NCBI GenBank assembly: GCA_965279195.1
Contig: CBDIHP010000043.1
Coordinates: 252,065 to 316,064 of the forward strand
DNA: 64,000 bases
Source of the DNA: CBDIHP01 sp965279195
GTDB taxonomy: Bacteria > Planctomycetota > Planctomycetia > Isosphaerales > Isosphaeraceae
Direction: 5' to 3'
The notes under the pieces were generated by a model. That model was not told the origin of the DNA. It did no database searches and saw only the letters and a list, made by a program, of their open reading frames with translations. The translations under genes and the position numbers were made by a program. Shown here piece by piece: positions 26,921 through 35,061 of the stretch; positions within the stretch are counted from its first letter, which is position 1, and every line of letters starts with the position of its first letter.

Positions 26921-28360
26921 ATGCACTGCGGACGCTTCCACGAAGGGCCGACCTCGCGTCGCGACATGCTCCTCCGGTGCGCCAACGGGTTCGGGGCCCT
27001 GGCCCTGACGACCCTCCTGGGCGAGTCGGCCTACGGCGGCAACCTGATCGCCGACGGGGGGGCGACCTCCGGGACATTCAAGGGGCTGCACCACCCGGCG
27101 AAGGCGAAGAGCGTCATCTTCCTGTTCATGGACGGCGGGCCGTCGCAGGTCGACACCTTCGACCCCAAGCCCCGGCTCGACCGCGAGCACGGCCAGGCGA
27201 TCAAGGCGAAGGTCCAGCCGACCCAGTTCAACGACGTCGGCAAGGTCCTCAGATCCCCCTGGAAGTTCAAGCCCCGGGGCAAGAGCGGGATCCCCGTCAG
27301 CGAGCTGTTCGAGAACGTCGCCACCTGCATCGACGACATCGCGGTCGTCCGGTCGATGGTGTCGAACTTCTCCGAGCACACCAACGCCAACTACTTCATG
27401 CACACCGGCAGCGGCCTCCAGGGCAGGCCGAGCCAGGGCGCGTGGGTGACCTACGGGCTCGGCAGCGAGTGCAAGGACCTGCCGGGCTTCGTCGTGCTCA
27501 ACGGCGGCCTGATCCCCCCCGGCGGGCTCGACTGCTTCGGCAACGGATTCCTACCCGCCACCTACCAGGGCTCGGTCTTCCGGCCGGGGAGCCAGGCGGT
27601 CGCCAACATCCAGTCGGCCGAGCCCACCGAGGCCGAGCGGGAGATGCGCAAGCGGAAGCTCCTCGGCTCGCTCGACCAGTCCGTGCTCGGCCGCCTCGGC
27701 CGTGAGGACAGGCTCGAAGCGTCGATCGCCAACTACGAGCTTGCCTTCAAGATGCAGGCCGCCGTGCCGGATCTGATGAATCTGGACGGCGAGACGAAGG
27801 CCACGAGGTCGCTCTACGGGTTGGATGCCGAGTACGAGCCGACGCGGATCTTCGGCCGCGAGTGCCTGATCGCCCGGCGCCTCGTCGAGCGCGGCGTCCG
27901 GTTCATCGAGCTGCTCTGCCCCGGCGTCGGCACCGACCGCTGGGACCAGCACTCGGACCTCAAGAACGGCCACGAGAAGAACGCCCACGCGGTCGACCAG
28001 CCGATCGCCGGACTCCTCAAGGATCTCAAGGCGCGCGGGCTCCTCGACTCCACCCTGGTGATCTGGGGCGGAGAGTTCGGGCGGACCCCGATGGCGCAGG
28101 GGAGCAACGGCCGGGACCACAACCCGTTCGGGTTCACGATGTGGCTGGCGGGCGGCGGGATCAAGGGGGGGACGATCCACGGCGCGACCGATGACTACGG
28201 CTATCACGCCGTCGAGGACAAGGTCGAGGTCCACGACCTCCACGCCACGATGCTCCACCTGCTGGGGGTGGACCACAAGCGGCTGACCTATCGATTCAGC
28301 GGCCGTGACATGCGGCTGACCGACGTCCACGGCGAGGTGGTGACCCCGATCCTCGCCTGA
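26921..28360 (+). CDS. DUF1501 family protein, Tat-type signal
   Basis: 479 residues. The N-terminus SRRDMLLRCANGFGALALTTLL is a twin-arginine-like signal. The body has an alkaline phosphatase/sulfatase-like fold typical of DUF1501: VIFLFMDGGPSQVDTFDPKP near the start, RGVRFIELLCPG, DQHSDLKNGHEKN, LVIWGGEFGRTPMAQ and NGRDHNPFGFTMWLAGGGIKGG near the end. DUF1501 genes are numerous in planctomycetes, normally paired with PSCyt1/DUF1549/DUF1553 genes. This one has no such partner next to it; it follows the carbamoylputrescine amidase gene. Function unproven, presumably exported. Confidence 0.9.
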   Translation: MHCGRFHEGPTSRRDMLLRCANGFGALALTTLLGESAYGGNLIADGGATSGTFKGLHHPAKAKSVIFLFMDGGPSQVDTFDPKPRLDREHGQAIKAKVQPTQFNDVGKVLRSPWKFKPRGKSGIPVSELFENVATCIDDIAVVRSMVSNFSEHTNANYFMHTGSGLQGRPSQGAWVTYGLGSECKDLPGFVVLNGGLIPPGGLDCFGNGFLPATYQGSVFRPGSQAVANIQSAEPTEAEREMRKRKLLGSLDQSVLGRLGREDRLEASIANYELAFKMQAAVPDLMNLDGETKATRSLYGLDAEYEPTRIFGRECLIARRLVERGVRFIELLCPGVGTDRWDQHSDLKNGHEKNAHAVDQPIAGLLKDLKARGLLDSTLVIWGGEFGRTPMAQGSNGRDHNPFGFTMWLAGGGIKGGTIHGATDDYGYHAVEDKVEVHDLHATMLHLLGVDHKRLTYRFSGRDMRLTDVHGEVVTPILA

Positions 28361-28400
28361 AGGCGGGGGGAGCCTTCGAGGAGGAGGGGGCTGATATCGA

Positions 28401-28462
28401 GGGGGGAGGATCGCGGGGGGAGGATCGCGGGGGGAGGATCGCGGGGGGAGGATCGCGGGGGG
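28401..28462 (+). repeat. 14-bp tandem repeat, four copies plus a partial
   Basis: Four perfect copies of GGGGGGAGGATCGC (28401-28456) followed by GGGGGG. It lies about 40 bases after the DUF1501 stop. The G runs could form a quadruplex. There are no spacers, so it is not a CRISPR. Confidence 0.85.
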
Positions 28463-28914
28463 AAAGGGCGCGACCGACGAGTCAGGCCGGTACCGGGCAG
28501 GACGCTCTGGGGGTCCCCGTCTCGGGGGAGCGTAGGGGGCTGCCGGTCGCGTCGGGGGGAACGCGTGACTCGCGGTACGCCGGGGGCCGAGTGCGGGCAT
28601 GTCCCAGGAGCCAGTCGGTGACATCCCAGCTCGGATAGGGGGAAGAAGGCGGGACTCACGGGGGGGTGATCAATCCTGCCCTCATAACATCAATGCTCAA
28701 AGGGCCCCCGGGCATGCAAAAAATCCGCGCGGAATGTCGAATGGCCCGCTCTCCGACACACACGGTCGCCGTAAGTTCCAAATAGCACGGCATTAAGGGG
28801 GATCGCCGTTCCGGTCGATTTTTATGCGACGGGGTCGGGGCCGGCGTGCGGTTTTGTTCATGATGCCAGGCCGCGACGGGATGTTGCTTGCAAGGCCGGC
28901 TGTCCCGGCCCGTG
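28463..28914. other. intergenic stretch without a recognised gene
   Basis: Together with the tandem repeat and the promoter after it, this makes up the 650-bp gap before the sigma-factor gene. It becomes less GC-rich near 28790-28830 (GGTCGATTTTTATGCGAC). No supported coding region. Confidence 0.4.
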
Positions 28915-28943
28915 TTGGAGAAACGCGGTGCTCGAGGTACAAT
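28915..28943 (+). promoter_or_regulatory. possible promoter of the sigma/kinase island
   Basis: TTGGAG at 28915-28920 and TACAAT at 28938-28943 with a 17-base spacer. The -10 box matches five of six consensus bases, the -35 box three. Transcription would start near 28950, about 60 bases before the sigma-factor ATG. Confidence 0.45.
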
Positions 28944-29011
28944 TTATCTCGGTCGTGTTAACCTGGGCGTTCGTGACCTAAGCTCTTGATAGGGGCCCCG
29001 GGAGGCCTGGC

Positions 29012-29620
29012 ATGTCGTCCGAAAACGACGGTGGCTCGGTTACCCTGCTCCTCGGGGGGCTCAAGGCGGGCGACCCCGACGCGATGCCCGGCCTCTGGAA
29101 TCGCTACTTCGAACGCCTCGTCGACCTGGCCCGCTGGAAGATGCGGAGCCGCCCCTCGGGCGCGGAATCCGACGAGGAAGACGTCGCCCTCCAGGTGCTC
29201 GACGCGTTCCAGCGCGGGGTGAAGGGGGGCAAATTCCCCCGGCTCGACGACCGCAACGACCTCTGGCGGATCCTCGTGGTCATGACCGCCCGGACCGTGA
29301 CGGACATCCGGCTCCGACAGTCCCGCCAGAAGCGCGGGGAGGGCCGGACGCTCTCCGCCTCGGACCTCCCGGAAACCCTGTCCGACAAGGACATCCTGGA
29401 GCAGATCGCCGCGTCGGAGCCGACGCCCGAATTCGCCATGATCGTGGCCGAGGAGGTCCGTCGCTTGCTCGAATCCCTGAAACGCGAGGACCTGAAGCAG
29501 GTGGCCATCGCCAAGCTCGAAGGCGAGACCAATGAGGAGATCGCCGCGCGGCTCGGCTGCTCGTTGCGCACCGTGGCCAATCGCCTCCGGATGATCCGAC
29601 TGATGTGGACCCTGAAATGA
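29012..29620 (+). CDS. ECF-type RNA polymerase sigma factor
   Basis: 202 residues. Region 2 covers about residues 15-105 (ALQVLDAFQRGV, DDRNDLWRILVVMTARTVTDIRLRQSR). Region 4 ends the protein with a helix-turn-helix (EGETNEEIAARLGCSLRTVANRLRMIR). It directs RNA polymerase to a special promoter set. A gene for a Hanks-type kinase overlaps its end by four bases (ATGA), so the two are translationally coupled. ECF genes next to serine/threonine kinases are a known planctomycete arrangement in which phosphorylation, rather than an anti-sigma factor, is thought to control the sigma factor. No anti-sigma gene is visible, which fits that model. Confidence 0.9.
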   Translation: MSSENDGGSVTLLLGGLKAGDPDAMPGLWNRYFERLVDLARWKMRSRPSGAESDEEDVALQVLDAFQRGVKGGKFPRLDDRNDLWRILVVMTARTVTDIRLRQSRQKRGEGRTLSASDLPETLSDKDILEQIAASEPTPEFAMIVAEEVRRLLESLKREDLKQVAIAKLEGETNEEIAARLGCSLRTVANRLRMIRLMWTLK

Positions 29621-30819
29621 CGTCGGCCGTCCCTGTCGAACCCGGCGAGAGCCTGCCGACCCCGTCTCGGACCCTATTCCGGCGGATCGTGACCGCCTGC
29701 GACCGCTTCGAGGCGGCCTGGCGGGGCGGCCGGCGGCCCCGGATCGCCGACTACCTCGAAGGCATCCCCGAGCCCGAGGCCGCTACCCTCACCCGGGAAC
29801 TCCAGGCGCTCGAGCGCGAACTCCTCGAATCCGGGCCGGAGCCCGATCCCCCGCCCAGGGAGGCGCAACGCCATCCGCACTCGGTCCAGCAGAACGGCCT
29901 GCCGGCGACGATCGGCAAGTACCTGGTCCTCGGGACCCTGGGCCAGGGGGGGCAGGGGCAGGTCTACCGCGTCGTCCACCCGGGCCTCGGCCGCGAACTC
30001 GTGCTCAAGATCGCCCTCGACCCCATCGGGCACGACCAGCGGGCGCGCGAGCAGCTCCTCGCCGAGGGCTGGCTCCTCGCCGAGCTGAACCACCCCAACC
30101 TGGTCCGGATCTTCGACCTCGACTTCCACGACGGCCGCCCGTTCCTGGTGATGGAGTGGGTCGAGGGGGTCCACCTGGAGCAGCACCGGCGGTCGGTCAG
30201 CCCGACGATCCGCCAGGCGGTCGTGCTGATGGCGGAGCTCTGCCGCGTCGTCGGCTTCGTCCACCGGCACGGCGTGATCCATCACGACATCAAGCCCAAG
30301 AATATCCTGATCGATCGTGCCAGCAAGCCCCGGCTGATCGACTTCGGCCTGGCCCAGCTCCGGCCCGCCTGGAAGGAGATCCCCAGCGGGGGCACGCCGT
30401 CCTACATGTCGCCCGAGCAAGCGAGGATGGAGCCGAATCTCGGCCCGCGCTCGGACGTCTTCAGCCTCGGGGCCGTGCTCTATTTCCTGGTCACCGGCCA
30501 CGCACCCTTCGAGGGCCGGAGCCGGGACGAGACATGGCAGAAGGCCGCGCACGGGCGGCTTGACCTCGCCTCGCTCCGCGCCGCGAACCTGCCGCAGCCC
30601 CTCGAACGCGTCTGCCTGAAGGCGCTGGAGCCGGACGCCGACTCCCGCCACCAGACCGCGGACGACCTGGCCGATGAGCTGCTCGCCTGCCTCCGGCCGG
30701 CCGGTGGCTCTTCGGCATCGCAGTCGCTCCTCAACCCTGTCCCGCGCCCGGATCGCGACGGCCGGGATAGCTCGTCTCGACAGCGGGGACGGCCCTCCTC
30801 CTTCCGACGCGAAGGCTGA
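29617..30819 (+). CDS. serine/threonine protein kinase (Hanks type, non-RD)
   Basis: 400 residues from the ATG that overlaps the sigma-factor stop; an ATG 12 bases earlier is possible. A helical N-terminal region of about 95 residues precedes a kinase domain at about 100-375. Visible motifs are the glycine loop (GQGGQGQVYR), Lys131 in LVLKIA, the helix-C Glu150, HHDIKPKN at 222-229, DFGLAQ at 242-247 and the SPEQAR region. The usual HRD is HHD, so the activation-loop-binding Arg is missing. There is no transmembrane segment, so it is a cytoplasmic kinase. The most likely target is the coupled sigma factor (inference). Confidence 0.92.
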   Translation: MTSAVPVEPGESLPTPSRTLFRRIVTACDRFEAAWRGGRRPRIADYLEGIPEPEAATLTRELQALERELLESGPEPDPPPREAQRHPHSVQQNGLPATIGKYLVLGTLGQGGQGQVYRVVHPGLGRELVLKIALDPIGHDQRAREQLLAEGWLLAELNHPNLVRIFDLDFHDGRPFLVMEWVEGVHLEQHRRSVSPTIRQAVVLMAELCRVVGFVHRHGVIHHDIKPKNILIDRASKPRLIDFGLAQLRPAWKEIPSGGTPSYMSPEQARMEPNLGPRSDVFSLGAVLYFLVTGHAPFEGRSRDETWQKAAHGRLDLASLRAANLPQPLERVCLKALEPDADSRHQTADDLADELLACLRPAGGSSASQSLLNPVPRPDRDGRDSSSRQRGRPSSFRREG

Positions 30820-31233
30820 TGCCTGTCCGGGTCGCGACGGCATCGTCGCCGCGACCGCCCGTTCGGCCCGAGAAATTCGTGGACGGGCCCCCTGCGGCGC
30901 AGGACAATATCCGGGCGACCGGCCTCATCCCTTCGCCCGGACGATCCGCATCCGACGGGCTGTGATTCCGCGACGGTTCCGCCCGGCGGAATCGCCCGGG
31001 ATCCGGCCGTCGCGCGTCCGGATCGGGCCCCTTGCGCCGTACTCCCGTGCGGACAGGGCGGGCGCATCCCCATGCCCGTTCGCGAGATCCGGCACGCACG
31101 CCCTGCAGCTTGCACGCATGAGTTGACGCGATCTCGGCCACTTTGGGACCTAACTTCCGGACGGCCGTCCCCGGAGAGAACGGCGGCGTTTCCGACGACG
31201 GACCTGTCGGGCGAGCCTCAAGGTGTATCCCCC
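30820..31233. other. 414-bp intergenic region
   Basis: Lies between the kinase gene and the coiled-coil gene. There is a TTGACG at 31124-31129 but no well-spaced -10 box. I see no gene, repeat or strong hairpin. Confidence 0.4.
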
Positions 31234-34200
31234 ATGAGCAGTTCCAGCCAGAAAGTCCAGATCCGCTGCCCGAATTGCCAGTTCGACGGCCGGGTCCGCC
31301 CCGATCTCATCAACCGTCGGATCAGTTGCAAGCGCTGCAACCACATCTTCCGGGCCACCGTCGTGGAGGGGGAATCGGCGACCGTCCTCCACCCGATCGT
31401 GAGCGACTCGGCCGAGTTCCCCCAGGCGAACCAGCCCCTGGGCCTCGCCCAGCCGCTGCTCCCCAAATCGGGCTCGGCCCCCGCCGTGAACTTCAACCAG
31501 GAGCTGGAACAGATCCGGGCCGACCTGGGCAGGAGCCAGGAGCAGCACCAGGACGACATCCGGCAGCTCCGCAAGGCGCTCGACCAGCTCATCAAGTACC
31601 AGGACCGCGTGGTTGAGCTCGAGGAGCAGCTCGCGAAGACCCGCGACAACGCGAAGGCCGCCCCGGCCGACCCGGCCCTCGCGGACGAGGCCCGTTCGCT
31701 CCGCGGGCAGGTCGCCCAGCTCAACGACGACCTCAAGCGGCTCGACGAGGCCAAGGCCGGGGTCGAGTCGGAGCTGAGGGCGCTCCGGGACGGCGAGTCG
31801 CAGCGGACCTCGGAGGCCAACGACCTCCGCGCGCAGCTCGAATCCTTCCGCCGTCGGGCCGAGGCCGCCGAGGCGTCGCTCGCCGGCAACGAAGAGCGCG
31901 ACGCCGAGACCGAGACGATGATGGGGACGGTCAACGACCTCCAGGCCAACCTGGCCGAGGCCCGCTCGTCCCAGGCCGAACTCGCCTCCCTCCGCGAGAA
32001 GCTCGACGCCGCCCTGGCCGACAAGGCCGAGTCGGAGAAGCTCGCCACCCTGACCATCCAGGCCCTCCGCGACGAACTGGCCGCCGCCCAGGCCGCCACC
32101 CCCGGGGCCGATGACGCGATCCGCCAGGTCGAGGACCTTCGCGCCGAACTCGCCCGCGATCGGGACGCCTCCGGGACCCAGCAGGAAACGATCCGCGCCG
32201 AGCTGCTCGCCGCCCGGAGCGACCTCGAACGCAGGACGGCCGAAGCCGACGGCCTACGCGAGGAGCGAGACGCCCTCGTCGCCCAGCGCGACGATGCCCT
32301 GAAGGCCGATCGCGACGGCGACCAGTCGATGCTCGACGAGATCTCCGAACTCCGCCGCCGCTGCGACGACCTCTCGGCCGAGGCCGATCGGGCCCGGGGC
32401 GCCGCGCAGGAGGCCGAGCAGCGGCTCCGGTCCGAACTCGCCTCGCTCGCCGAGGAGCGCGACACCCTCCGCGCCGAGCTGAACCTCTCGACGTCCAGCA
32501 GCCAGGAGTCGGCCCAGAAGCACCAGGCCGAACTCTCCTCCATCAACGATCGGCTCCAGGCCGAGCTGGCCAACCTCCGCCAGGAGCGCGACGGCATGCT
32601 CGCCGAGCGCGACCAGTTCTCCGCCAGCCACCACGAGGCCGAGCGCCGGTTCCAGACCGAACTCGAAGAGCTGCGCGGCTCGCGCGAGACCCTCCTCGCC
32701 GAACGCGAGCAGCTGCTCTCGAACAACCGCGACGCCGAGCGCCGCCGCCAGGCCGAGGTTGCCGCGCAGAAGCAGGAACGCGACGGCATCGCCGCCGAGC
32801 GTGACCAGGCCCTCGCCACCGCCCAGGAGTACGACCGCCGGGCGAACGAGCTGGCATCGAAGCTCCAGGCCCTGGAGGCCGAGGTCAGGAATATCCGGCT
32901 CGAACGCGACCGCGCCACCGAGGCCGAGGGCACCCGCGCGGTCGAACTCGCGACCACCCGCAACGAGCTGACCGAACTCCAGAAGTCGGCCGGGTCCGCC
33001 CAGGCCCAGGCCCAGCTCACGCTCGACCAGACCCGGATCATCCAGAAGCTCCGCGAGGAACTCCGGCAGAAGGACGGCGAGCTCGATTCGCTCCGCAAGG
33101 AACGCGACGAACTCAAGTCGAGCCAGGCGACCATCGGCGCGGCCGACGACGAGCGCACGATCGTCGACCGCCCGGTCCTCCGGCTCGGCGCCGACGACGA
33201 GCAGGCCTCCGTCGAGCTGCTCCGCAAGATCCAGGAGCTGAGCGAGGAGCGCGACCGGCTCAAGGTCGAGATGTCGAAGAACCAGTCGTCCAAGATCGCC
33301 TGGGCCGACTTCGAGAACCGCCTCTCCGAGACCCAGGAGAAGCTCAAGAAGGCCAACGATCGCTGCAAGCTCTATGAGGACGAGGCCCGCGCCGCCCGCG
33401 AGCAGCTCATCGCCGTCCAGAAGGGCGTGCCGATCAAGCAGGTCGACGTCCCCAGCGGACTGCCGAACGACACCACTGCCACCAGCTTCAACATCCGGAT
33501 CGTCCGCGAGCAGCGCCCCTTGAGCTGGCCCGAGGCCCAGGCCCGGCTCGCGATCGTCCGCCAGCTCGCCGCCGAGCGCAAGGACCGGGCCCTCCTCGAC
33601 CGCATCAACAAGACCGCCGAGAAGGTCCAATCCGACATCCAGAACCGCAACGCCACGCTCGCCGAGACCAACGTCCGCGCGATGGAGATCGAGCTCGGCC
33701 TCGACCCGGGCGGCTGGTCGATCGGCGGCCTGAAGATCTTCCGGCCCAGCCAGTCGATGCTCTCCAGCCTCTCCGCGCTCACACCCACGCTCGAGCATGA
33801 GATGCGGCAGAACGACCTCCCCGGCATCCTCACCACCCTGGAGGAGATGCGGAAGGTCCTGCACGAGCAGGCCGGGCTCCCCGAGATCCGCCGCCCCGGG
33901 CGCACGCCCGTCTCGATCCGCTCCATCACCGACCTCGACGCCGTGAAGCTGTTCGTCTCGGCAGTCGAGGCCGAGCAGTGGCTGATGCGGCCGATCAACG
34001 AGAAGCGGGCCCTCCCCGACACGACGCTGACCACCTACGCCTGCCTCATCGAGGCCTGCTCCGAGGTGAGGCCGCTCGTCGAGAAATTCGCCTTCGACAA
34101 GGTCGTCCTGCTCGACAAGGTCGTGGACGCCTGCTCGACCGCGATCTCGAAGCTCCAGCTCGCCGACGGCCACCTGCCGTTCCTCGACCCGCGCGGCAAG

Positions 34201-34923
34201 AACACCCGGTTCGCCGCGATCGTCGAGGCGATGGTCTCGGCCCGTCCCGACGCCGTCAACAACAAGGGCTGGGTGGTCGCCGTCGACCCCGCCGGCATCG
34301 CCCAGTTCGAGACCGGGTTCTGCGGCATCGCCCTCTTCCGGGCCTCGAACCTCACCGGCCGCAAGGACTGGGGGCAGTCGGCGGCCAAGGCGGCCGACTG
34401 GATCCAGGGCCAGCCCAGCCTGCCGAACTACCGCGCCAACGCCGTGGCCGTCGGCCTGCTCGCCCATGCGTTCCGGTCGACGAAGAACGAGAAGTACCGC
34501 GCGGCGATGGTCAGCAAGCTCACCATCGGCCTGCTCCCCAGCCAGGTCGAGAACGGCCGCTGGATCGACGCATCGGACGCGCAGACGACCAATCACCTGC
34601 TGATCATCCGGGCCCTGCAGGAGGCCCGCGCGATCCTCGCCGAGGACAAGCAGGGGCCGATCGAGCAGGTCGACCAGGCGCTCGACCGCGCGATCAACAG
34701 CCTGCTGGACGAGATCAAGGTCCTCGGCGTCCCCGCCCAGGGCGGTGCGCTCCGCGAGCTGATCCGCCAGCGCGAGCTGTTCCCCGCCCAGGCCGATTCG
34801 CTCCGCCACGCGATCGAATCCTCGGCCACCGTCGTCCAGGACCTCTGCTACGAGAACGGCCGCGCCAAGCTCGGCGTCGCCCCGGATCAACTCGCGGCGC
34901 TCACCAACGCGTTCCGATTCTGA
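31234..34923 (+). CDS. large zinc-ribbon / coiled-coil protein with C-terminal helical domain
   Basis: 1229 residues, function unknown. The N-terminus is a zinc ribbon (CPNC and CKRC; Cys12, 15, 32, 35). Residues about 85-755 form a very long coiled coil, rich in Glu, Arg, Ala and Leu, with repeated phrases such as LAEERD and RAELN. The last 430 residues are a separate folded domain. Its final part (GWVVAVDPAGIAQFETGFCGIALFRA and NYRANAVAVGLLAHAFRST) has repeated helices and looks like an alpha/alpha toroid. AGGTG precedes the ATG; homology-like sequence begins there. It lies between two kinase genes, so it may be a scaffold or substrate of the signalling island (inference). It is not an SMC: no Walker motifs are present. 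Confidence 0.85.
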   Translation: MSSSSQKVQIRCPNCQFDGRVRPDLINRRISCKRCNHIFRATVVEGESATVLHPIVSDSAEFPQANQPLGLAQPLLPKSGSAPAVNFNQELEQIRADLGRSQEQHQDDIRQLRKALDQLIKYQDRVVELEEQLAKTRDNAKAAPADPALADEARSLRGQVAQLNDDLKRLDEAKAGVESELRALRDGESQRTSEANDLRAQLESFRRRAEAAEASLAGNEERDAETETMMGTVNDLQANLAEARSSQAELASLREKLDAALADKAESEKLATLTIQALRDELAAAQAATPGADDAIRQVEDLRAELARDRDASGTQQETIRAELLAARSDLERRTAEADGLREERDALVAQRDDALKADRDGDQSMLDEISELRRRCDDLSAEADRARGAAQEAEQRLRSELASLAEERDTLRAELNLSTSSSQESAQKHQAELSSINDRLQAELANLRQERDGMLAERDQFSASHHEAERRFQTELEELRGSRETLLAEREQLLSNNRDAERRRQAEVAAQKQERDGIAAERDQALATAQEYDRRANELASKLQALEAEVRNIRLERDRATEAEGTRAVELATTRNELTELQKSAGSAQAQAQLTLDQTRIIQKLREELRQKDGELDSLRKERDELKSSQATIGAADDERTIVDRPVLRLGADDEQASVELLRKIQELSEERDRLKVEMSKNQSSKIAWADFENRLSETQEKLKKANDRCKLYEDEARAAREQLIAVQKGVPIKQVDVPSGLPNDTTATSFNIRIVREQRPLSWPEAQARLAIVRQLAAERKDRALLDRINKTAEKVQSDIQNRNATLAETNVRAMEIELGLDPGGWSIGGLKIFRPSQSMLSSLSALTPTLEHEMRQNDLPGILTTLEEMRKVLHEQAGLPEIRRPGRTPVSIRSITDLDAVKLFVSAVEAEQWLMRPINEKRALPDTTLTTYACLIEACSEVRPLVEKFAFDKVVLLDKVVDACSTAISKLQLADGHLPFLDPRGKNTRFAAIVEAMVSARPDAVNNKGWVVAVDPAGIAQFETGFCGIALFRASNLTGRKDWGQSAAKAADWIQGQPSLPNYRANAVAVGLLAHAFRSTKNEKYRAAMVSKLTIGLLPSQVENGRWIDASDAQTTNHLLIIRALQEARAILAEDKQGPIEQVDQALDRAINSLLDEIKVLGVPAQGGALRELIRQRELFPAQADSLRHAIESSATVVQDLCYENGRAKLGVAPDQLAALTNAFRF

Positions 34924-35005
34924 TTCGCGGTCGCCGACCTGCACGCCTCGACGTTTCCCCACCTGGCAATCGGTCCATCTCGACAGGAACCGCGCGACGT
35001 TGCGA

Positions 35006-35043
35006 CGGGGCCCGCGTCAGCCAGCCAGCTGACGCGGGCCCCG
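35006..35043 (+). terminator. 16-bp perfect hairpin before the FHA-kinase start
   Basis: GGGGCCCGCGTCAGC at 35007-35021 and GCTGACGCGGGCCCC at 35028-35042, with one more C-G pair outside and a six-base loop. It ends 18 bases before the next ATG. No T run follows. It may be a terminator, an RNA stability element or a translational control structure. Confidence 0.6.
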
Positions 35044-35061
35044 ACGGATTCGGGGTACGCC

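Noticed and set aside
28401..28462. Possible CRISPR array
   Set aside because: Units are 14 bp and directly adjacent, without spacers.
31478..33500. SMC or Rad50-like ATPase
   Set aside because: The coiled coil is long, but neither end has Walker A or B motifs.
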